A DNA stretch of 64,000 nucleotides from Cupriavidus sp. U2 (GTDB taxonomy: Bacteria; Pseudomonadota; Gammaproteobacteria; Burkholderiales; Burkholderiaceae): NCBI RefSeq assembly GCF_009663685.2, contig NZ_RCOG02000006.1, positions 124,001 through 188,000 of the forward strand, read 5' to 3'. Positions 51,158 through 61,112 of the stretch are shown here, one piece after another (the first letter of the stretch is position 1; each line of letters starts with the position of its first letter). Position numbers and translations under genes: made by a program. Under the pieces are notes generated by a model that saw only the letters and a list, made by a program, of their open reading frames with translations, was not told the DNA's origin and searched no databases.

Positions 51158-52207
51158 TCAGCGCAAGCTTTTGTCGATGCGGGCGACGAGGCCGTTCATC
51201 CAGTTGCGCAGCGCCGCGTCGGACATGACCAGCGCCGTACTGCGCCACAGCACGCGATACACACTGTTGCGATTGACCTTGGTCACACGGGCGGGATCGA
51301 GCCACGCATCGTTTTCCACCAGTAGCGCCAGCGTTTCCAGGCCGATCAGTATCGGCCACAGGCAGGCCAGCCGCAGCCGGATGGCCGTGCGGGGCAGGGC
51401 GAACGTATAGGCCATCGCCTCGCGCAGGTGGTCGAGCGCAATGCGCACCAGTTCGTGCAGCATGGGCCGGGCGCGCCGCGAATTTGTCGGATCGAGCAGC
51501 ATCGGCACGGTCAGGCCATGGCGGTCGAGCACTTCGGCGGGCAGGTAGCAGCGGCCGATGCGCAGGTCCTTGCCGACGTCGCGCAGCACGTTCACCATCT
51601 GCAGCCCTTTGCCGAAACGCACCCCGCGACGCCGCATCGTGTCGAGCGGATCCTTCATGGTGCCGGGCAGATGCGCATCGGTCATGGTGGTCCAGAACTC
51701 GCCAACGCAGCCGGCCACCAGGTATGTATAGCGATCCAGGTCGGCCAGCGCCGGCAGGGCCGCGACCTGGCCCGAGCGTTCGTCGGGGAAGGTCTGCAGG
51801 TCGAACTCCATGCCTTCGGTCAGCGTGGTGACGATGCCCTGCACGGCGGCGCGGTCCGAGGGCGAAAGCTGCGCCAGGACGTCCAGCGCCGGCGAAATCG
51901 ATTCGAGCAGCACCCGCTCGTCGGACACGGTCTGCTGCCCGGCCACCTCCACGGCCAGCCGCCGCGCCAGCGCGCCGCCATCGTCGGCACCGTTGATGCG
52001 CTGGCGCAGTGCCAGCAGCAGGTCGAGCCGCTGCGCGGGCGGGATCAGCGAGGTGTCGGCGATGGTGTCCGCAGCGCGCGCCAGCAGATAGGCCAGCCCG
52101 ACGGGGTCGCGCATGCCCGCGGGCAGCACGCGCAGCGTCAGGTAGAACGAACGGGAAACACCTTTCAGCAACGGGCCGAGCAGGAAGGCCCGGTTGGGGT
52201 TTGGCAT
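51158..52207 (-). CDS. Squalene/phytoene synthase family protein
   Basis: 349 residues. SRSFYLTLRVLP at the start and the two Asp motifs, ADTIAD (in LLARAADTIADTS) and NVLRDVGKDLRIGRCYLP, are the Mg-diphosphate sites of head-to-head isoprenoid synthases; VAGCVGEFWTTM lies between. It joins two farnesyl (or geranylgeranyl) diphosphates to squalene or a related product. No hopanoid or carotenoid genes adjoin it, so the pathway cannot be told. It stands alone on the minus strand. Confidence 0.9.
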   Translation of the reverse strand: MPNPNRAFLLGPLLKGVSRSFYLTLRVLPAGMRDPVGLAYLLARAADTIADTSLIPPAQRLDLLLALRQRINGADDGGALARRLAVEVAGQQTVSDERVLLESISPALDVLAQLSPSDRAAVQGIVTTLTEGMEFDLQTFPDERSGQVAALPALADLDRYTYLVAGCVGEFWTTMTDAHLPGTMKDPLDTMRRRGVRFGKGLQMVNVLRDVGKDLRIGRCYLPAEVLDRHGLTVPMLLDPTNSRRARPMLHELVRIALDHLREAMAYTFALPRTAIRLRLACLWPILIGLETLALLVENDAWLDPARVTKVNRNSVYRVLWRSTALVMSDAALRNWMNGLVARIDKSLR

Positions 52208-52291
52208 GGCGGTTGGCAGACGATGGGACGGCGCATTGTACCCATTGCGCCTGCCGACGCCTGCGCCAATGCTTCCGCGCCGCGCCTGCCG

Positions 52292-52993
52292 TCAGTCGTA
52301 CTGAAGCTTCGGATACCAGTTTGCGCCGCGCCCTTCGGGCGTGGTGTCCAGCAGGGTCCAGAGCGGATCGAGGTCGGGTGCGCCGCGTGGGTCCTGGCCA
52401 GGGTCGGCCATCGCGCCGCTCATCTCGCCGCTGTAGAAATGGCGAATCTTGCCGTCGCGTCGGGTAAAGACGGTGTAGCCGGGCATGTCGGCGTCGTCCG
52501 CGCTCACATAGTCACGCGTGAAAGCGCCATCGGTGTCGGCGTACACCTTCAACTGCGTCCAGCCGCGCGCGGCCTTGGCTGCCTTGAGCCGCCCGATCGG
52601 CGAGCGCGCCACCATGGCCAGCGCCACGCGCTGTTCGATGTCGGGCACCTTGCCTTCCCACGACGCCATCAGCGACGTACACATCGGGCAGGGCCTCTCG
52701 CGCTGCGGGCCGAACATGTAGCTGTAGACCACCAGCGTGTCCTTGTCGCCGAACAGGTGGGCCAGTGTGACCGGGCCGTTTTCGCCCGTGAATTGATAGG
52801 TTTGCTTCACTTCGCCGCCCGGGGGCAGCTGGCGGCGCATTTCCGCCACGCGTTCGATGTGCCGACGCAGCTCGATTTCCTCGGCCAGCAGCGCATTGCG
52901 GGCCCGGCGGTATGCGGCGTCTTCGTTCGGGAAATGCGCGCGATTGCGTTCGGCCAGTGCCTTGGCCGGGGTCAATGTGGACGATTGCATCAT
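52292..52993 (-). CDS. DUF899 family thioredoxin-like protein
   Basis: 233 residues. The family core is clear: FGDKDTLVVYSYMFGPQRER, CPMCTSLMASWEG with the thioredoxin-like CxxC, and YTVFTRRDGKIRHFYSGEM. Function in this family is not established, though the fold suggests redox activity. The start is at ATGATG; the second Met is equally possible. It lies 84 bases upstream of the squalene-synthase gene on the same strand. Confidence 0.88.
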   Translation of the reverse strand: MMQSSTLTPAKALAERNRAHFPNEDAAYRRARNALLAEEIELRRHIERVAEMRRQLPPGGEVKQTYQFTGENGPVTLAHLFGDKDTLVVYSYMFGPQRERPCPMCTSLMASWEGKVPDIEQRVALAMVARSPIGRLKAAKAARGWTQLKVYADTDGAFTRDYVSADDADMPGYTVFTRRDGKIRHFYSGEMSGAMADPGQDPRGAPDLDPLWTLLDTTPEGRGANWYPKLQYD

Positions 52994-53200
52994 CGTCTAG
53001 CCTCCTGCAATTCGAATCCGTGGCGTGCGCGCCACGCTGGGGAAGACCCGCGCCTGCCCGGAAAGCCCCGGGTGGCGCGGCCATTCGACCAGCATAGGAA
53101 AAGAAGTGTCCACATACGCACCCCCACCCCTGCGCGGTCATTCCCATGTCATGCCGGGTTATGCATAATCTGTAGCATCTGGGCTTCAAGATTTGATCTG

Positions 53201-53434
53201 ATGCGCGTGACGATTCGAACCACGACGATTCCTGGATCCCACAGCCAGGGCCCACTGCATCGGGCGGCGGTCTACCTCAATACCGAGGAAGATGCTTCGC
53301 CGCTGATGGTCAGTGCATGGAGTCAGCGTGAACCCGATGCTTTCCTTGCCGCCCAACGCTGGGCGCGCAATCATCACTACATGGTTTCGAATCCCCGCAA
53401 CGGCACGTATTACGGTGGTCGCACCGCGCGCTGA
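53201..53434 (+). CDS. Hypothetical 77-residue protein
   Basis: Starts MRVTIRTTTIPGSHSQGPLH, no signal peptide, Arg-rich, ending YYGGRTAR. The frame is open far upstream, but that part is antisense to the squalene-synthase and DUF899 genes and is a shadow. The TATGCATAAT stretch at about 53160 could be a -10 region. Not recognised; may be real because it lies outside the neighbours' reading frames. Confidence 0.4.
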   Translation: MRVTIRTTTIPGSHSQGPLHRAAVYLNTEEDASPLMVSAWSQREPDAFLAAQRWARNHHYMVSNPRNGTYYGGRTAR

Positions 53435-53665
53435 AGTGCAGCGTCGGCGCACCGCCTGAAGCATTGGCCGTTGCGTGGTCTGGCACTGGTTGTGGCGGGG
53501 CCCGCCTGTGCCGACGCGAGCCTGCCAGGCGGAACCCTGCCGCGCGGCTGCGCGGTGATCGACCGCTTTTATGCGTTATCCGTGCCGGCGGGCGGGTGGG
53601 GCGGTTGTGGCCGCGTAGAATGGTCGCGAAAAACAGGCCGCGAGCCACATCCACGACGCGCATCA

Positions 53666-54937
53666 ATGAATACCCCGGCAACAGAACCGGCAGCAGACCG
53701 GCGTCCCCAGACTTCCTCCGATATTGACAACAGCACCGCCGCGCGCGGCATTGCGTTGCTCACGTTCGCGTTCATCCTGAGCCAGTTCTATCGCAGTTGC
53801 CTGGCGGTCATCGCGCCGGAGCTGCAGCATGATTTCGGGCTGTCGCCAGCTGGCTTCGGCGCGCTGTCGTCGTGCTTCTTCCTGTCGTTCGCGGTGGCGC
53901 AGATTCCGGTTGGGATTGCCTTCGACCGCTATGGCGTGGGGCGTCCCACCGCGTTGCTGCTTGGCGTTGGCGCGGCATCCGCCGTGGGTTTCGTGCTGGC
54001 GCCCAGCGGTGCGCTGGCCATGCTGGCCCAGGCGGGCCTGGGCCTCGCCTGCGCGCCAGTCTTCATGGGGCTGCTGCACTATGCGTCGGAGCAGCTTTCC
54101 GAGCGGGAATACATGCGCGTGGTGAGTCGCTCGAACGCCATGGGCATGATCGGCGCGCTCTGCGCCACGGCACCGCTGGGCTGGTTCTCGCAGCATTTCG
54201 GCTGGCGCCCCGCGCTGGCCATTTCGGCGCTGGGCATGGTGGGTGCCTGCTATGGCGTATGGCGCTACGTGCGTGACAGCGGCCATGCGCAAGCGCGCCA
54301 GGCACCGATGGGCGCGATGCTGGCCGAAAGCGTGAAGCTGCTCGGCAATTGGCCGCTGTGGACGCTGATTCCGGTTTGCGTGGCCATGGCGGCCGGCACG
54401 GGTTTCCGCAACGCCTGGAGCGGGCCGTACCTGGCCGATGTGTTTGGCCTGCAGCCCGGCACGCGCGGCGTGGCGCTGACACTGCTGAGCCTCGCGGGCT
54501 TTGCCACGGCGTTCCTGCTGCCGGTGCTGGTGCGGCGTAGCACGCTCAAGCGCACCATCGGCGGCTGGGCGTGCCTGTCGATGGTGGGTGGCCTCGTGCT
54601 GACGATCTGGCCCGATACCGGCGTGGCGTCCGGCGTTGGGCTGATGGCGCTGCTGTCGACCATCGGCATGCTGCATCCGCTGGTGATGGCGCAGGGCCGC
54701 GCGCTGATTCCGCCGGCCAAGCGCGGTCGCGGGCTGGGCCTGCTCAACACGTTCGTGTTTCTGGGCTCGGCGCTGACATCGTGGGGCTTTGGGCTGATCG
54801 CCAATGTGGGCCATCTGCGCGACTGGCCCGTGGCCAATACGTACTCGGCCATCTTCTTCTCGGCCGTGGCCGTCGTGGCGCTGTCGCTGGTGCCGTACTG
54901 GTTCAGCCCGACATCGCCCGTTTCGCACCAGAAATAG
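53666..54937 (+). CDS. MFS transporter
   Basis: 423 residues from the ATG at 53666. Twelve membrane segments. PVGIAFDRYGVGRPTALLLG is the MFS loop 2-3 motif; the first half has LTFAFILSQFYRSCLAVIAPEL. It resembles sugar-acid/nitrate-type MFS members with the FYRS motif in helix 1. The substrate is unknown. Extending the frame upstream to 53471 would put non-family residues before helix 1. A terminator follows. Confidence 0.88.
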   Translation: MNTPATEPAADRRPQTSSDIDNSTAARGIALLTFAFILSQFYRSCLAVIAPELQHDFGLSPAGFGALSSCFFLSFAVAQIPVGIAFDRYGVGRPTALLLGVGAASAVGFVLAPSGALAMLAQAGLGLACAPVFMGLLHYASEQLSEREYMRVVSRSNAMGMIGALCATAPLGWFSQHFGWRPALAISALGMVGACYGVWRYVRDSGHAQARQAPMGAMLAESVKLLGNWPLWTLIPVCVAMAAGTGFRNAWSGPYLADVFGLQPGTRGVALTLLSLAGFATAFLLPVLVRRSTLKRTIGGWACLSMVGGLVLTIWPDTGVASGVGLMALLSTIGMLHPLVMAQGRALIPPAKRGRGLGLLNTFVFLGSALTSWGFGLIANVGHLRDWPVANTYSAIFFSAVAVVALSLVPYWFSPTSPVSHQK

Positions 54938-54961
54938 GCACCAACATTACAGTTGGCTTTC

Positions 54962-54994
54962 AACGCGAATTTACGGCCGCAATTCGCGTTTTCC
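54962..54994 (+). terminator. Rho-independent terminator of the MFS gene
   Basis: AACGCGAATT and AATTCGCGTT form a ten-bp stem with a nine-base loop, followed by TTTTCCC. It begins 25 bases after the MFS stop and just before the next promoter. Confidence 0.75.
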
Positions 54995-55006
54995 CTGATT
55001 TTTCGC

Positions 55007-55033
55007 TCAAGTTTGACTACGCCAGACCGTTAG
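55007..55033 (+). promoter_or_regulatory. Putative sigma-28 promoter of the second chemoreceptor
   Basis: TCAAGTTT, 11 bases, ACCGTTAG: seven and five of eight positions of the enteric FliA consensus with exact spacing. It nearly repeats the boxes before the Cache chemoreceptor. It ends 112 bases before the start codon. Confidence 0.65.
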
Positions 55034-55145
55034 GACTTCCAATGTCTGTCCGTGCGTACATTCACGTGTACGGCTGACGCAGGAGGAGCGGCCGGGGGCA
55101 ACACGCGACTCGGCCTGCCACTAACCAATGGATCAGGTACAAGCA

Positions 55146-56687
55146 ATGAAAAATCTTGGTATTGGTGTACGCCTAGGCATCGGCTTTGGCGTGGTGTTGG
55201 TGTTGTCTACGCTCATGACCGTACTTGGCGTCGTGCGCCTGCAGGAGGTTGCGGGCCGTACGCACGCGATGATGCAGGAGCCGCTGGCCAAGGAACGTCT
55301 GGTCAGCGACTGGTATCGGCTGATGTATGCAAGCGTGCGCCGTACCACGGCCGTGGCACGCAGTAGCGATCCGTCGCTGGGTGCATTCTTCGCGGCCGAG
55401 ACCGCCTATTCGGTCAAGGCGATTGCCGAACTGCGCGACAAGATCGAGCCGCGCCTGTCCACGGAAGAGGAAAAGGCATCGTTCAAGAAGATCCAGGTGG
55501 TGCGCAACCCGTACAACGATTCGCGCGACAAGATCACCAAGCTCAAGGCCGAAGGCCTGACCGATGAGGCCAACAAGGTGCTGGAGTCGGAATTCGTACC
55601 GGCCGGCGATGCCTATCTGGCCGAGATTCAGAAGCTGCTCGATATCCAGCGCGCCTCGATCGATGCCACGGCGGTGCAGATCAACAACATCTACGAGAGC
55701 GCCCGCAACGGCCTGATCACGCTGGGCGTGATCTCGCTGGCCATTGGCGTGGCCTTTGCCTGGTGGCTGACCATCGGCATCACGCGTCCGCTGCATCGCG
55801 CCGTGGGCTTCGCGCGCACGGTGGCGTCGGGTGACCTGACCAGCCGCATCGAGGTGGACAGCACCGACGAGACCGGCCAGTTGCTGGACGCGCTGCGCGA
55901 GATGAACGACAACATCCTCGGCATCGTCAAGGAAGTGCGCGTCGGCACCGATGCCATCGCCACGGGCACCAGCCAGATTGCCGCGGGCAACACCGATCTG
56001 TCCCAGCGCACCGAGGAACAGGCGTCGTCGCTCCAGGAAACGGCGTCGAGCATGGAGGAGCTGACCAGCATCGTGCGTCAGAACGCCGACAGCGCCAAGC
56101 AGGCCAGCGCGCTGGCCGTGAATGCGTCCGAGGTAGCCACGCAGGGCGGCGATGTGGTGGGCCAGGTCGTGCACACGATGGACGAGATCAACGCGTCGTC
56201 GCGCAAGGTCGTGGACATCATTTCCGTGATCGAAGGCATCGCGTTCCAGACCAACATCCTGGCGCTGAATGCGGCCGTGGAAGCCGCCCGGGCCGGTGAG
56301 CAGGGTCGCGGCTTTGCCGTGGTGGCCGGCGAGGTGCGCAGCCTGGCGCAGCGCAGCGCCACGGCCGCCAAGGAAATCAAGTCGCTGATCGGGGATTCGG
56401 CCGATCGCGTCGAGCGCGGATCGGAGCTGGTTGCCCAGGCCGGTCAGACCATGGAAGAGATTGTCAGCGCCGTGAAGCGCGTGACCGACATCATGGGCGA
56501 AATCAGCGCCGCGTCGGCCGAGCAGAGCGCAGGCATCGAGCAGGTGAACCAGGCCGTCACGCAGATGGACACCGTGACGCAGCAGAACGCCGCGCTGGTG
56601 GAACAGGCTGCGGCAGCCGCCGGCTCGCTCGAAGAGCAGGCACAGCGGCTCAAGGAAGCCGTGGCGACCTTCCGCCTGGCCGCCTGA
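55146..56687 (+). CDS. Methyl-accepting chemotaxis protein, four-helix-bundle sensor type
   Basis: 513 residues from the ATG at 55146; an ATG at 55128 is possible. Membrane segment at about 8-30, periplasmic all-helical 4HB_MCP domain (about 35-185), second membrane segment (about 187-210), HAMP ([23 protein letters not shown]), then the long signalling coiled coil with the [19 protein letters not shown] hairpin. It has no C-terminal CheR-docking peptide. Its C-terminal half is near-identical in places to the receptor at 18135. The ligand is unknown. Confidence 0.95.
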   Translation: MKNLGIGVRLGIGFGVVLVLSTLMTVLGVVRLQEVAGRTHAMMQEPLAKERLVSDWYRLMYASVRRTTAVARSSDPSLGAFFAAETAYSVKAIAELRDKIEPRLSTEEEKASFKKIQVVRNPYNDSRDKITKLKAEGLTDEANKVLESEFVPAGDAYLAEIQKLLDIQRASIDATAVQINNIYESARNGLITLGVISLAIGVAFAWWLTIGITRPLHRAVGFARTVASGDLTSRIEVDSTDETGQLLDALREMNDNILGIVKEVRVGTDAIATGTSQIAAGNTDLSQRTEEQASSLQETASSMEELTSIVRQNADSAKQASALAVNASEVATQGGDVVGQVVHTMDEINASSRKVVDIISVIEGIAFQTNILALNAAVEAARAGEQGRGFAVVAGEVRSLAQRSATAAKEIKSLIGDSADRVERGSELVAQAGQTMEEIVSAVKRVTDIMGEISAASAEQSAGIEQVNQAVTQMDTVTQQNAALVEQAAAAAGSLEEQAQRLKEAVATFRLAA

Positions 56688-56693
56688 AACCGA

Positions 56694-56730
56694 AGGCCCG
56701 AAGCGTGGCTCCGCACCGCGCTTCAGGCCT
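56694..56730. terminator. Probable shared terminator of chemoreceptor and cyo operon
   Basis: AGGCCCGAAGCG and CGCTTCAGGCCT pair over 12 positions with one mismatch, between the convergent chemoreceptor and cyoD stops, eight bases from the latter. No strong T-tract on either strand. Confidence 0.45.
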
Positions 56731-56738
56731 GGCAGCCG

Positions 56739-57170
56739 TTACTTCGTCCTGGGCGGCACGATCGTGCCGCCCGACTGCGCGGCCTCGCGGGCGTGCTCCA
56801 TCTGCGGCATCATGTTGCTGTTCAGGTGGAACATGACCCACAGCGAGCCTGACAGCGTGATCACCACCAGCGTCAGCGTGAACATCAGCGACAGCATGTT
56901 CCAGCCGCCCTCGGACTTCGCGTTCATGTGCAGGAAGTAGATCATGTGGACGACGATCTGCACCGCGCCGATCAGCAGGATCACCACGGCCGTGGTTGAC
57001 GACTTGTCGAACACCTTGCCCATCACCAGCCAGAACGGCACCGCCGTCAGGAACACCGACAGCACGAAGCCCGTCAGGTAGCCGCCCAGCGTGGCGTGCG
57101 GCCCGATGTCTTCTTCGTGATGGCCGTGGCCGTGGTCGTGGCCGTTCATCGCGTGGTCTTGCGCGCTCAT
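56739..57170 (-). CDS. cyoD: Cytochrome o ubiquinol oxidase subunit IV CyoD
   Basis: 143 residues from the ATG at 57170, overlapping the cyoC stop (ATGA). A His-rich N-terminal stretch (HDHGHGHH) is followed by three membrane segments: GGYLTGFVLSVFLTAVPFWLV, AVVILLIGAVQIVVHMIYFLHM and LTLVVITLSGSLWVMFHLN. It is the small assembly subunit of the bo3-type oxidase. The His-rich leader may bind metal. The frame extending to 57320 is the cyoC antisense-frame overlap and is rejected. Confidence 0.92.
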   Translation of the reverse strand: MSAQDHAMNGHDHGHGHHEEDIGPHATLGGYLTGFVLSVFLTAVPFWLVMGKVFDKSSTTAVVILLIGAVQIVVHMIYFLHMNAKSEGGWNMLSLMFTLTLVVITLSGSLWVMFHLNSNMMPQMEHAREAAQSGGTIVPPRTK

Positions 57171-57823
57171 GGCAGCGTTCCCATCAGGTAGACAAAGGTA
57201 AAGACGCCGATCCAGACGACGTCCAGAAAGTGCCAGAACATCGACAGGCACATCAGCCGCCGCTTGTTGGCCGTGATCAGGCCATGGCGGCCCACCTGCA
57301 GCATCAGCACGATCAGCCACACCATGCCGAACGTCACGTGCAGCCCGTGCGTGCCGACCAGCGAGAAGAACGACGTCAGGAACGCGCTGCGCGTGGGGCC
57401 GGCGCCCTCGTGGATCAGGTGCGCGAACTCGTACAGTTCGACGAACAGGAACGCCGCGCCGAACACGCCCGTGATGGCCAGCCAGATCTGCGTTCCCGCC
57501 ACACGGTTCTGCTGCATCTGCAGCATGGCAAAGCCATATGTGATCGACGACAGCAGCAGGAACGACGTGTTCAGCGCCACCAGCGGCAGCTCGAACAGCT
57601 CGGCGCCGGTGGGCCCGCCCGCGTATTCGCGCCCCAGCACGCCATAGGCGGCGAACAGGCAGGCGAAAATCAGGCAGTCGCTCATCAGATAGAGCCAGAA
57701 CCCCAGCAGCGTGCCGTTTTGCGGGTGGTGCTCCTCGGTCAGATAGAACTGGTAGCCGCCCGGCGGTGCGTCATCCGCCGCCGAAGTGCTGTGCGCGTGG
57801 AGGGGAAGGGTCGTATCAGCCAT
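57167..57823 (-). CDS. cyoC: Cytochrome o ubiquinol oxidase subunit III CyoC
   Basis: 218 residues, five membrane segments. [58 protein letters not shown] and [20 protein letters not shown] are the heme-copper oxidase subunit III helices. It stabilises the core of the oxidase. It overlaps cyoB by eight bases and cyoD by four, showing tight coupling. Confidence 0.95.
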   Translation of the reverse strand: MADTTLPLHAHSTSAADDAPPGGYQFYLTEEHHPQNGTLLGFWLYLMSDCLIFACLFAAYGVLGREYAGGPTGAELFELPLVALNTSFLLLSSITYGFAMLQMQQNRVAGTQIWLAITGVFGAAFLFVELYEFAHLIHEGAGPTRSAFLTSFFSLVGTHGLHVTFGMVWLIVLMLQVGRHGLITANKRRLMCLSMFWHFLDVVWIGVFTFVYLMGTLP

Positions 57824-59819
57824 GGCCAGTCATCAGTTGGGTGCGTGCCGCTTCGGTCCGGACCACGTCTTCGGTCGGGATGTAGTAGTCGCGCTTGTAG
57901 TTGAAGGTATGGATGATTGCCGCGATGATCGTGGCCGCGAACGACACGGCCGCCAGCCACCAGATGTGCCAGATCAGCGCAAAGCCCATCAGCGTGCACA
58001 GGGCGGCCAGCACGATCCCCGCCGCGGTGTTCTTCGGCATGTGGATCGGGATGAAGCCTTCCATCGGCCGCTTGTAGCCGTACTGCTTCATCTGCCACCA
58101 GGCATCGGTGTCATGCACCACCGGCGTGAACGCGAAGTTGTACTGCGGCGGCGGCGACGATGTGGACCATTCCAGCGTGCGGCCGTCCCAGGGGTCGCCG
58201 GTGGTGTCGCGCAGTTCCTCGCGGCGCATGAAGCTGACCACCAGCTGAATGATGAAGCAGGCAATGCCGCAGGCGATCAGGAACGCGCCGAACGCGGCAA
58301 TCAGGAACCAGATCTGCAGCGACGTATCCTCGAAATGGTTCACCCGGCGCGTCACGCCGAGCAGGCCCAGCCAGTACAGCGGCATGAACGCGAAGTAGAA
58401 GCCGGTGAGCCAGAACCAGAACGATGCCTTGCCCCACGACGCCACGAGCCGGTAGCCGAACGCCTTCGGGAACCAGTAGTAGATGCCGGCCATCAGCCCG
58501 AACAGCACGCCGCCGATGATCACGTTGTGGAAGTGGGCGATCAGGAACAGGCTGTTGTGCAGCACGAAGTCGGCCGGCGGCACCGCCAGCAGCACGCCCG
58601 TCATGCCGCCGATCACGAATGTCACCATGAAGCCCACTGTCCACAGCATCGGCGCCTCGAACTTGATCTTGCCGTGGTACATCGTGAACAGCCAGTTGAA
58701 GATCTTTGCCCCGGTGGGAATCGAAATGATCATCGTCGTGATCCCGAAGAATGAGTTCACGCTGGCGCCCGACCCCATGGTGAAGAAGTGGTGCAGCCAC
58801 ACCAGGTACGACAGCACGGTAATCACCACGGTGGCGTACACCATCGACGCGTAGCCGAACAGGCGCTTGCGGCAGAACGTGGCCGTGACCTCCGAGTAGA
58901 TGCCGAACACCGGCAGCACCAGGATATAGACCTCGGGATGGCCCCAGATCCAGATCAGGTTCACGTACAGCATGGCGCTGCCGCCCTGGTCCGCGGTGAA
59001 GAAGTTGGTGCCGACGTAGCGGTCCATCGACAGCAGCGCCAGGGCGGCGGTCAGCACCGGGAACGCGGCGATGATCAGCACGTTGGTGCACAGCGACGTC
59101 CAGGTGAAGATCGGCATGCGCATCAGCGTCATGCCCGGCGCGCGCATCTTGACGATGGTGACGAGCAGGTTGATCCCGGATAACAACGTCCCGACCCCCG
59201 CCACCTGTAACGCCCATATGTAGTAGTCGACGCCCACGTCCGGACTGTGCAGGATGCCGGACAGCGGCGGATACGCGAGCCAGCCCGTGCGCGCGAACTC
59301 GCCGACGAACAGCGACATCATCACCAGGATGGCGCCGCCGGTGGTCATCCAGAAGCTGAAGTTGTTCAGGAACGGAAAGGCCACGTCGCGCGCGCCGATC
59401 TGCAGCGGCACCACGAAGTTCATCAGCCCCGTGACCAGCGGCATGGCCACGAAGAAGATCATGATCACGCCATGTGCCGTGAAGATCTGGTCATAGTGGT
59501 GCGGTGGCAGGTAGCCGAGGTTGTCGCCGAATGCCACGGCCTGCTGCAACCGCATCATCACCGCATCGGCAAAGCCGCGCAGCAGCATCACGATGCCCAG
59601 CACGATGTACATGATGCCGATTTTCTTGTGGTCGATGCTGGTGAACCATTCGCGCCAGAGGTAGCCCCACACGCGGTAGTAGGTCAGCAGTGCCACCAGG
59701 GCGATGCCGCCCAGGACGACGACGGCAAAGGTGCCGATGAGGATGGGCTCGTGCAGCGGGATGGATTCCCACGACAGGCGGCCAAAGATCATGTTGGCGA
59801 GTTCTGAACGCTCGGGCAT
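57816..59819 (-). CDS. cyoB: Cytochrome o ubiquinol oxidase subunit I CyoB
   Basis: 667 residues from the ATG at 59819; a GTG at 59828 adds three. It is the heme-copper core that reduces oxygen and pumps protons. The low-spin heme and copper ligands lie in [33 protein letters not shown] with the cross-linked His-Tyr pair, WLHHFFTMG, and [16 protein letters not shown]. About fifteen membrane segments. Second gene of cyoABCD, 87 bases after cyoA. Confidence 0.97.
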   Translation of the reverse strand: MPERSELANMIFGRLSWESIPLHEPILIGTFAVVVLGGIALVALLTYYRVWGYLWREWFTSIDHKKIGIMYIVLGIVMLLRGFADAVMMRLQQAVAFGDNLGYLPPHHYDQIFTAHGVIMIFFVAMPLVTGLMNFVVPLQIGARDVAFPFLNNFSFWMTTGGAILVMMSLFVGEFARTGWLAYPPLSGILHSPDVGVDYYIWALQVAGVGTLLSGINLLVTIVKMRAPGMTLMRMPIFTWTSLCTNVLIIAAFPVLTAALALLSMDRYVGTNFFTADQGGSAMLYVNLIWIWGHPEVYILVLPVFGIYSEVTATFCRKRLFGYASMVYATVVITVLSYLVWLHHFFTMGSGASVNSFFGITTMIISIPTGAKIFNWLFTMYHGKIKFEAPMLWTVGFMVTFVIGGMTGVLLAVPPADFVLHNSLFLIAHFHNVIIGGVLFGLMAGIYYWFPKAFGYRLVASWGKASFWFWLTGFYFAFMPLYWLGLLGVTRRVNHFEDTSLQIWFLIAAFGAFLIACGIACFIIQLVVSFMRREELRDTTGDPWDGRTLEWSTSSPPPQYNFAFTPVVHDTDAWWQMKQYGYKRPMEGFIPIHMPKNTAAGIVLAALCTLMGFALIWHIWWLAAVSFAATIIAAIIHTFNYKRDYYIPTEDVVRTEAARTQLMTGHG

Positions 59820-59906
59820 GGTTGTCACCTGGGCCTGTATTGACCACTGCTGGCCAATGATGATTGGCGAAATCGGATTCGTGAAGGGGTGGAACCGGGT
59901 TGCGCC

Positions 59907-60965
59907 TCAGCGCAACACCTGCCTGCCGTCATTGAGCGCGGCATCTGGCGCGAACACCGGCGCCACGTCCGGTGTGTTGCTCGCGGTGCAGATTTCCGCG
60001 GTCGGATCGAACCTGGCACGGTTGCGGTTCTGGTTCTGTGCCATGGTGTCTGCCATGCATGTCCCGCCCTCCACGCAGCGGTTCAGGATCAGCTTGTAGA
60101 GGTTGGGTTCGACACTGGCATAGCGTTGCACCGGGTCGCTCTCGCTGGGCTTGGCCAGCTTCAGATAGGTGTCCTTCGACAGCGGTGTGCCCGACGATTT
60201 CGCCTGCTGCACCCAGCGGTCGAAATCCTCGTTGGACATGCCGTGGAACTTGAAGCGCATGTGCGAGAAGCCCGCCCCGCTGTAGTTGGCCGACATGCCT
60301 TCGTAGACGCCGGCCTTGTTGATCACCGCGTGCAGCTGGGTCTGCATGCCCGGCATCGCGTAGACCATGCCGGCCAGCGATGGCACGAAGAACGTGTTCA
60401 TGACGGAGGTGGCGGTGATCCGGAACGCAATGGGCCGGTCAACCGGCGCGGCCAGTTCGTTGACCGTGGCAATGCCTTGCTCGGGATACAGGAACAGCCA
60501 TTTCCAGTCCATCGCCACCACTTCCACGGTGAGCGGCTTCACGTCGGCCGCCACCGGGCGGTGCTCGTCGAGGCGGGTCAGGGGACGGTAGGGATCGAGC
60601 TGGTGGGTGCTGACCCAGGTCACCGCGCCCAGCGCGATGATGATCAGCAGCGGCGCGGCCCAGATGGCCAGTTCCAGCACGGTGGAATGATCCCACTCGG
60701 GGTTGTAGGGCGCATCCTTGGCGCTTTCGCGATAGCGCCACGCAAACAGCAAGGTCAGGCATATCACCGGCACGATGATCAGCAGCATCAGGCAGGTGGC
60801 GATGATGATCAGGTCACGCTGCCGAACCGCCATGTCGCCGGAGGGCGACAACAGCACGGCGTTGCTACATCCCGCAAGGCCCAGCAGCATGGCGATTGCG
60901 GCACTTCGCAAAAGCATCTTTCCCGTCACACGAAACGTCGGCACTGCAGCTTCGAAGCGTGGCAT
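59907..60965 (-). CDS. cyoA: Cytochrome o ubiquinol oxidase subunit II CyoA
   Basis: 352 residues. Lipoprotein signal with LLGLAGC (Cys33), two membrane segments, then the cupredoxin-like periplasmic domain: VVAMDWKWLFLYPEQGIATVNE, TSVMNTFFVPSLAGMVYAMPG, YSGAGFSHMRFKFHGMS. The Cys ligands of a CuA centre are absent, as expected for a quinol rather than cytochrome c oxidase. It is first in the operon; no cyoE (heme O synthase) follows cyoD. Confidence 0.96.
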   Translation of the reverse strand: MPRFEAAVPTFRVTGKMLLRSAAIAMLLGLAGCSNAVLLSPSGDMAVRQRDLIIIATCLMLLIIVPVICLTLLFAWRYRESAKDAPYNPEWDHSTVLELAIWAAPLLIIIALGAVTWVSTHQLDPYRPLTRLDEHRPVAADVKPLTVEVVAMDWKWLFLYPEQGIATVNELAAPVDRPIAFRITATSVMNTFFVPSLAGMVYAMPGMQTQLHAVINKAGVYEGMSANYSGAGFSHMRFKFHGMSNEDFDRWVQQAKSSGTPLSKDTYLKLAKPSESDPVQRYASVEPNLYKLILNRCVEGGTCMADTMAQNQNRNRARFDPTAEICTASNTPDVAPVFAPDAALNDGRQVLR

Positions 60966-61112
60966 GGTGTTGGAAGTGGCGTTTGATTAACGTCGACGGC
61001 TGACAGACGCCGCAATCTTTCGATTTCCAATGGCAGTTTAGGCGCTATTCTTGTTACTGCGGGACTTTAAGTGCAGTACGACATTCCTTCCGCACTCGAT
61101 GGAGACTCCACG

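Noticed and set aside
51428-53200. Long upstream part of the frame ending at 53434
   Set aside because: It is antisense to the squalene synthase and DUF899 genes. Only the last 77 codons lie outside them and were kept as a possible gene.
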